Program-made: the position numbers and the translations under genes | Part shown: piece after piece, positions 18,196 through 20,431 of the stretch | Layout: the number at the start of each line of letters is the position of its first letter | Position numbering within the stretch: the first letter of the stretch is position 1 | From: Candidatus Omnitrophota bacterium | Lineage (GTDB): Bacteria; Omnitrophota; Gorgyraeia; B26-G9 | NCBI GenBank assembly: GCA_023136735.1 | Contig: JAGLQQ010000114.1 | Coordinates: 1-20,431 of the forward strand | DNA: 20,431 bases | Reading direction: 5' to 3' | The notes under the pieces: model-generated | Told to the model about the DNA's origin: nothing | The model's database searches: none | What the model saw: the letters and a program-made list of their open reading frames with translations, nothing else

Positions 18196-18223
18196 AGTTT
18201 ACCATAGAAACAAATTTTGTCAA
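18196..18223 (-). promoter_or_regulatory. Sigma70-type promoter of glutamine synthetase
   Basis: A perfect TTGACA (18223-18218) and TAAACT (18201-18196, 4 of 6) are spaced 16 bases apart. The likely transcription start near 18189 leaves a leader of about 215 bases containing the terminator and hairpins. Confidence 0.6.
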
Positions 18224-18243
18224 TAGACTTTTTTAAAATTAAT

Positions 18244-18585
18244 TCAGCCAATAGCATCAGCGCCTTTTTCTCCGCTTCTAATTCTAATGCACTGCGGCAG
18301 ATCAAGTACAAATATTTTTCCATCTCCGATATTGCCGGTTCTTGCTCCCCTTATTATCGCATCAATAGTCGGATTAATAAAGTCTTTATTGACAGCTATC
18401 TCCAGGCGGATTTTCTTAAGCAAATTAACCTCATGGATAACCCCGCGGTAGGTCTCGGTAAACCCTTTTTGCTGTCCGCAGCCCAGAGCATTAGTAACTG
18501 TCATCTTATGTATGTCTGCCTCAAATAGAGCCTTTTTCACATCAGGCAATTTATGCGGCTGAATCAGTGCAATTATAAGTTTCAT
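18244..18585 (-). CDS. glnK: PII nitrogen regulatory protein
   Basis: This 113-residue protein is full length for PII, the trimeric sensor of 2-oxoglutarate and ATP/ADP that controls Amt and nitrogen enzymes. Key binding residues remain: Q39 and K58, and the GDGKIFV loop with its lysine. The C-terminal signature R-x-G-E-x-G-x-x-A-I is intact. The T-loop reads YRGVIHEV, with Tyr46 kept but His51 in place of the Tyr that GlnD uridylylates, and Val at the position of cyanobacterial Ser49. It is therefore unlikely to be modified in either classical way and probably signals by ligand binding alone. The start has GGGAGG about 8 bases upstream. Being next to amt is the classic linkage, so GlnK is the more fitting name, although no test separates it from GlnB. 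Confidence 0.93.
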   Translation of the reverse strand: MKLIIALIQPHKLPDVKKALFEADIHKMTVTNALGCGQQKGFTETYRGVIHEVNLLKKIRLEIAVNKDFINPTIDAIIRGARTGNIGDGKIFVLDLPQCIRIRSGEKGADAIG

Positions 18586-18602
18586 CTTATTTTCCTCCCT
18601 TT

Positions 18603-18659
18603 TTACATGAACACATCATTTACAGAGCAAAGCGATGTAAGTGATCTGTGTGAATGTAA
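18603..18659. promoter_or_regulatory. Long imperfect hairpin between amt and glnK
   Basis: Arms at 18603-18624 and 18636-18659 (about 22 pairs, with a 2-nt bulge and a few mismatches, 11-nt loop) form a long stem just before the glnK ribosome binding site. No U-tract follows on the minus strand. It may stabilise or process the amt-glnK transcript, or be a small repeat. Confidence 0.5.
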
Positions 18660-18681
18660 CCCCGCCGCCTTTCTGGCGGGG
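18660..18681 (-). terminator. GC-rich hairpin after amt
   Basis: CCCCGCC pairs with GGCGGGG (7 bp, 8-nt loop), 11 bases after the amt stop. On the minus strand it is followed by TTACATT rather than a clear U-run; the plus side (TCTTTCATTGTTT) is more U-rich. It is a partial or inefficient terminator at best and would reduce read-through from amt into glnK. Confidence 0.5.
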
Positions 18682-18692
18682 TCTTTCATTGT

Positions 18693-20033
18693 TTATTCAG
18701 TAACAAATATCTGAAATCCAGCATAAGATTCCATGCCGTGTTCTCCAATATCAAGGCCGCGCAATTCTTCTTCTCTTGAGACTCTCAGGCCTATTGTACT
18801 ATCAATAACTTTAAAAACAGCACCCATAGTAAGCAGAATAAAACCTGCTACACAAAATACGCCTAATGCCTGTATACCCAGCTGAGAGAATCCCCCTCCA
18901 TAGATAAGGCCTTCATTGGCTAAACCCAGCGCCTTTTGTCCGAATATCCCGACTGCCAGGGTTCCCCAAATACCGTTTATTCCATGTACAGGAAAAGCAC
19001 CCACAGGGTCATCAATCCTTAGCTTATCAAGCAATACAACCCCTCCCACAACCAGTAATCCGCCTATACCTCCGATAACAATTGCCGCCCATGGATCGAC
19101 AAAAGCGCATGGGGCGGTAATCGCCACAAGCCCAGCCAAAGCCCCGTTCATAGCCATGGAAAGGTCAGGTTTTCCGAACATTCTCCACACAACTATCATG
19201 GCCATTATGCCGCCAGTTGCCGCGGCCAGATTTGTGTTTATAGCTACCCTTGCTATCAAATCACCATTCCCGACTCCCAAAGTTGAGCCCGGGTTAAATC
19301 CGAACCATCCGAACCATAGAATGAACACACCTAAAGATGCAAGCGGTATAGAATGTCCGGCAATCGCATTGGGAGTACCGTCCGTATTGAACTTCCCTAA
19401 TCTTGGTTTAAGTAAAATTGTGCCTATCAATGCCGCAACCCCTCCAACAGCATGAACTACAGTTGATCCGGCAAAATCAGCAAAGCCAATACTGCTCAGC
19501 CAGCCTCCACCCCATACCCAATGTCCCACGATTGGATAAATAAAAGCCGATATTAGAAAAGAATATATAAGGTACGCGGGAAACTTCATCCGCTCTGCCA
19601 TTCCTCCAGCCACAATCGTCGCCGCGGCACCGCAAAATGCCGCCTGAAAAAGCCAAAATGCCGCAAGCGGAATATCTGCGCCGCTTTTAGCACCCATTAA
19701 AAACCAGCCGCTATGCCCCATGAATCCGTTTCCTGTTCCAAACATAATCGCATAGCCAAAAACAAAAAACCCCAAAGATGCCATACAAAAATCCAGGAAA
19801 TTCTTTGTCAGGATATTGCAGGTATTTTTCGCTCTGATAAAGCCAGCCTCAACCATGCCGAATCCTGCCTGCATAAAAAACACAAGAAAGGCGGCTATCA
19901 AAACCCAGAGTGTATCGACGCCTCTAATTACTTCTGCCATATTAGTCTCAGCGGCAAAAGCAAGCGGACTTATTAAAAAAATTGAGGCCATCATTATCAT
20001 ACCAACCAATAAAATCTTAAAAAACTTATTCAT
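18693..20033 (-). CDS. amt: Ammonium transporter Amt
   Basis: This 446-residue inner-membrane ammonium channel begins with a cleavable signal peptide (a lysine near the start, a hydrophobic core, LAFAAET at about 24-30), then about 11 hydrophobic segments, as in AmtB. The twin pore histidines are His194 (STVVHAVGG) and His350 (GAFPVHGINGIWG). The conserved GHWVWGGGWL is at 170-179 and the FNPGSTLG loop at 246-253. The C-terminal tail carries the EEELRGLDIGEHG motif that contacts PII. The gene ends 107 bases before glnK, which fits control by the PII neighbour. AAGGAG lies 12 bases before the ATG, with AAGG closer. Confidence 0.97.
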   Translation of the reverse strand: MNKFFKILLVGMIMMASIFLISPLAFAAETNMAEVIRGVDTLWVLIAAFLVFFMQAGFGMVEAGFIRAKNTCNILTKNFLDFCMASLGFFVFGYAIMFGTGNGFMGHSGWFLMGAKSGADIPLAAFWLFQAAFCGAAATIVAGGMAERMKFPAYLIYSFLISAFIYPIVGHWVWGGGWLSSIGFADFAGSTVVHAVGGVAALIGTILLKPRLGKFNTDGTPNAIAGHSIPLASLGVFILWFGWFGFNPGSTLGVGNGDLIARVAINTNLAAATGGIMAMIVVWRMFGKPDLSMAMNGALAGLVAITAPCAFVDPWAAIVIGGIGGLLVVGGVVLLDKLRIDDPVGAFPVHGINGIWGTLAVGIFGQKALGLANEGLIYGGGFSQLGIQALGVFCVAGFILLTMGAVFKVIDSTIGLRVSREEELRGLDIGEHGMESYAGFQIFVTE

Positions 20034-20097
20034 TTTACCTTTTTCTCCTTTGATTATGCAACTGACTAATTAACTGAGAATTATAAAACAAAAAAAA

Positions 20098-20277
20098 TCA
20101 AAATAGTTTTAGTTTTTCTTTTACCAATTCCGCATAAATTCGATTAATTCTATTTGTTTTAAACCAGCGGGATACAGTAGAGATCTGAATATCCAGCTTT
20201 TTGGATATATCGTGCAAAGTATACCCCCTTTCCTCTTTTATGTTTCTTAATGATTGAATTAATTCAAAATTTTCCAT
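20098..20277 (-). CDS. Small helix-turn-helix protein
   Basis: An uninterrupted frame of 59 residues begins at ATG 20277 with GAGGAT 4 bases before it and ends at TGA. The middle reads YTLHDISKKLDIQISTVSRW, a good helix-turn-helix of the XRE/Cro or resolvase style, followed by a basic RINRIYAELVKEKLKLF helix. It fits a compact DNA-binding regulator. It lies 64 bases before amt on the same strand, so it may be co-transcribed with and regulate the amt-glnK genes. A strong terminator hairpin directly precedes it. I do not recognise a named family. Confidence 0.65.
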   Translation of the reverse strand: MENFELIQSLRNIKEERGYTLHDISKKLDIQISTVSRWFKTNRINRIYAELVKEKLKLF

Positions 20278-20286
20278 TTTATCCTC

Positions 20287-20329
20287 AAAAAAAAAGACGC
20301 TCTAATTCATGAATTTGAATTAAAACGTC
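20287..20329 (-). terminator. Strong intrinsic terminator directly upstream of the small HTH gene
   Basis: On the minus strand GACGTTTTAATTCA pairs with TGAATTAGAGCGTC over 14 bp (two G-U pairs, 6-nt loop), followed by nine T residues that run straight into the GAGGAT ribosome binding site. It may be the terminator of a gene beyond the window, but its contact with the HTH ribosome binding site makes it a candidate attenuator for the HTH-amt transcript. Confidence 0.75.
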
Positions 20330-20346
20330 ATTGTCTTAAATTTATC

Positions 20347-20378
20347 AATACAAGCTTTGTACCTTATAATAATACAAG
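20347..20378. promoter_or_regulatory. Direct repeat upstream of the small HTH gene
   Basis: The 8-mer aatacaag occurs at 20347-20354 and 20371-20378, 24 bp apart, with a tttgta word between them that is inverted relative to taca. Spacing near two helical turns is what a dimeric HTH protein could read, possibly autoregulation. No clear promoter pair is visible. The rest of the region up to 20431 is AT-rich without a gene. Confidence 0.25.
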
Positions 20379-20431
20379 TAAAAAAAGCATATTTTTGGTA
20401 ACCAGACAGTGAAGCTCTATGGGTTTACACC

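Noticed and set aside
17997..18323. 108-residue minus-strand ORF across the glutamine synthetase leader.
   Set aside because: It overlaps the end of glnK out of frame and is made of lysine/leucine-rich low-complexity sequence over the terminator and hairpins.
18916..19455. 179-residue plus-strand ORF.
   Set aside because: It is the antisense shadow of amt; the proline/alanine/threonine-rich product is an artefact of the membrane-protein codons.
1..20431. CRISPR arrays, rRNA, tRNA or an integrase next to the defence module.
   Set aside because: No regularly spaced direct repeats, RNA gene signatures or recombinase motifs were seen.

Overview
All genes in this window lie on the minus strand. 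The organism looks like an AT-rich, free-living or environmental bacterium. A cleaved-type signal peptide on the ammonium transporter, NADPH-type GltB/GltD, a type III glutamine synthetase and a KaiC-like/ATP-grasp fusion suggest an uncultured lineage such as Omnitrophota or a relative of the Desulfobacterota. That placement is inference from gene content. TAA and TGA both serve as stops, so the code is standard.

In transcription order (right to left), the region from about 20.3 kb to 5.9 kb is a nitrogen-assimilation cluster. It holds a 59-residue helix-turn-helix protein, the ammonium transporter amt, a PII protein that lacks the usual uridylylated Tyr51, type III glutamine synthetase, a stand-alone class I glutamine amidotransferase, and a Fis-type HTH-only protein. 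These are followed by glutamate synthase large and small subunits (gltB, gltD) and a KaiC-like/PPDK-type ATP-grasp protein. Together they import ammonium, sense nitrogen status, make glutamine and convert it to glutamate. The last block, fis-gltB-gltD-ATP-grasp, is tightly packed and reads as one operon. At least two genes (glnA and the small HTH gene) have an intrinsic-terminator hairpin just upstream of the gene, which suggests control by transcription attenuation. A 120-bp foldback element resembling a MITE lies between glnA and the amidotransferase gene.

A 525-bp AT-rich gap at 5342-5866 holds a good sigma70-like promoter, a terminator-like hairpin, a small apparently frameshifted ORF with a very strong ribosome binding site, and a 19-bp palindrome.

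Below it (5341-675) is a two-gene operon with the look of an anti-phage defence module. The first gene encodes a 1261-residue protein with an N-terminal Mrr/PD-(D/E)XK nuclease-like domain, a STAND/NACHT-type P-loop ATPase and a long helical C-terminal part, an Avs-like layout. Two bases later comes a 292-residue FRG-domain protein. This pairing is the most interesting system in the window. The leftmost 674 bases are non-coding as far as I can see, differ in composition from the defence genes, and hold several short hairpins.
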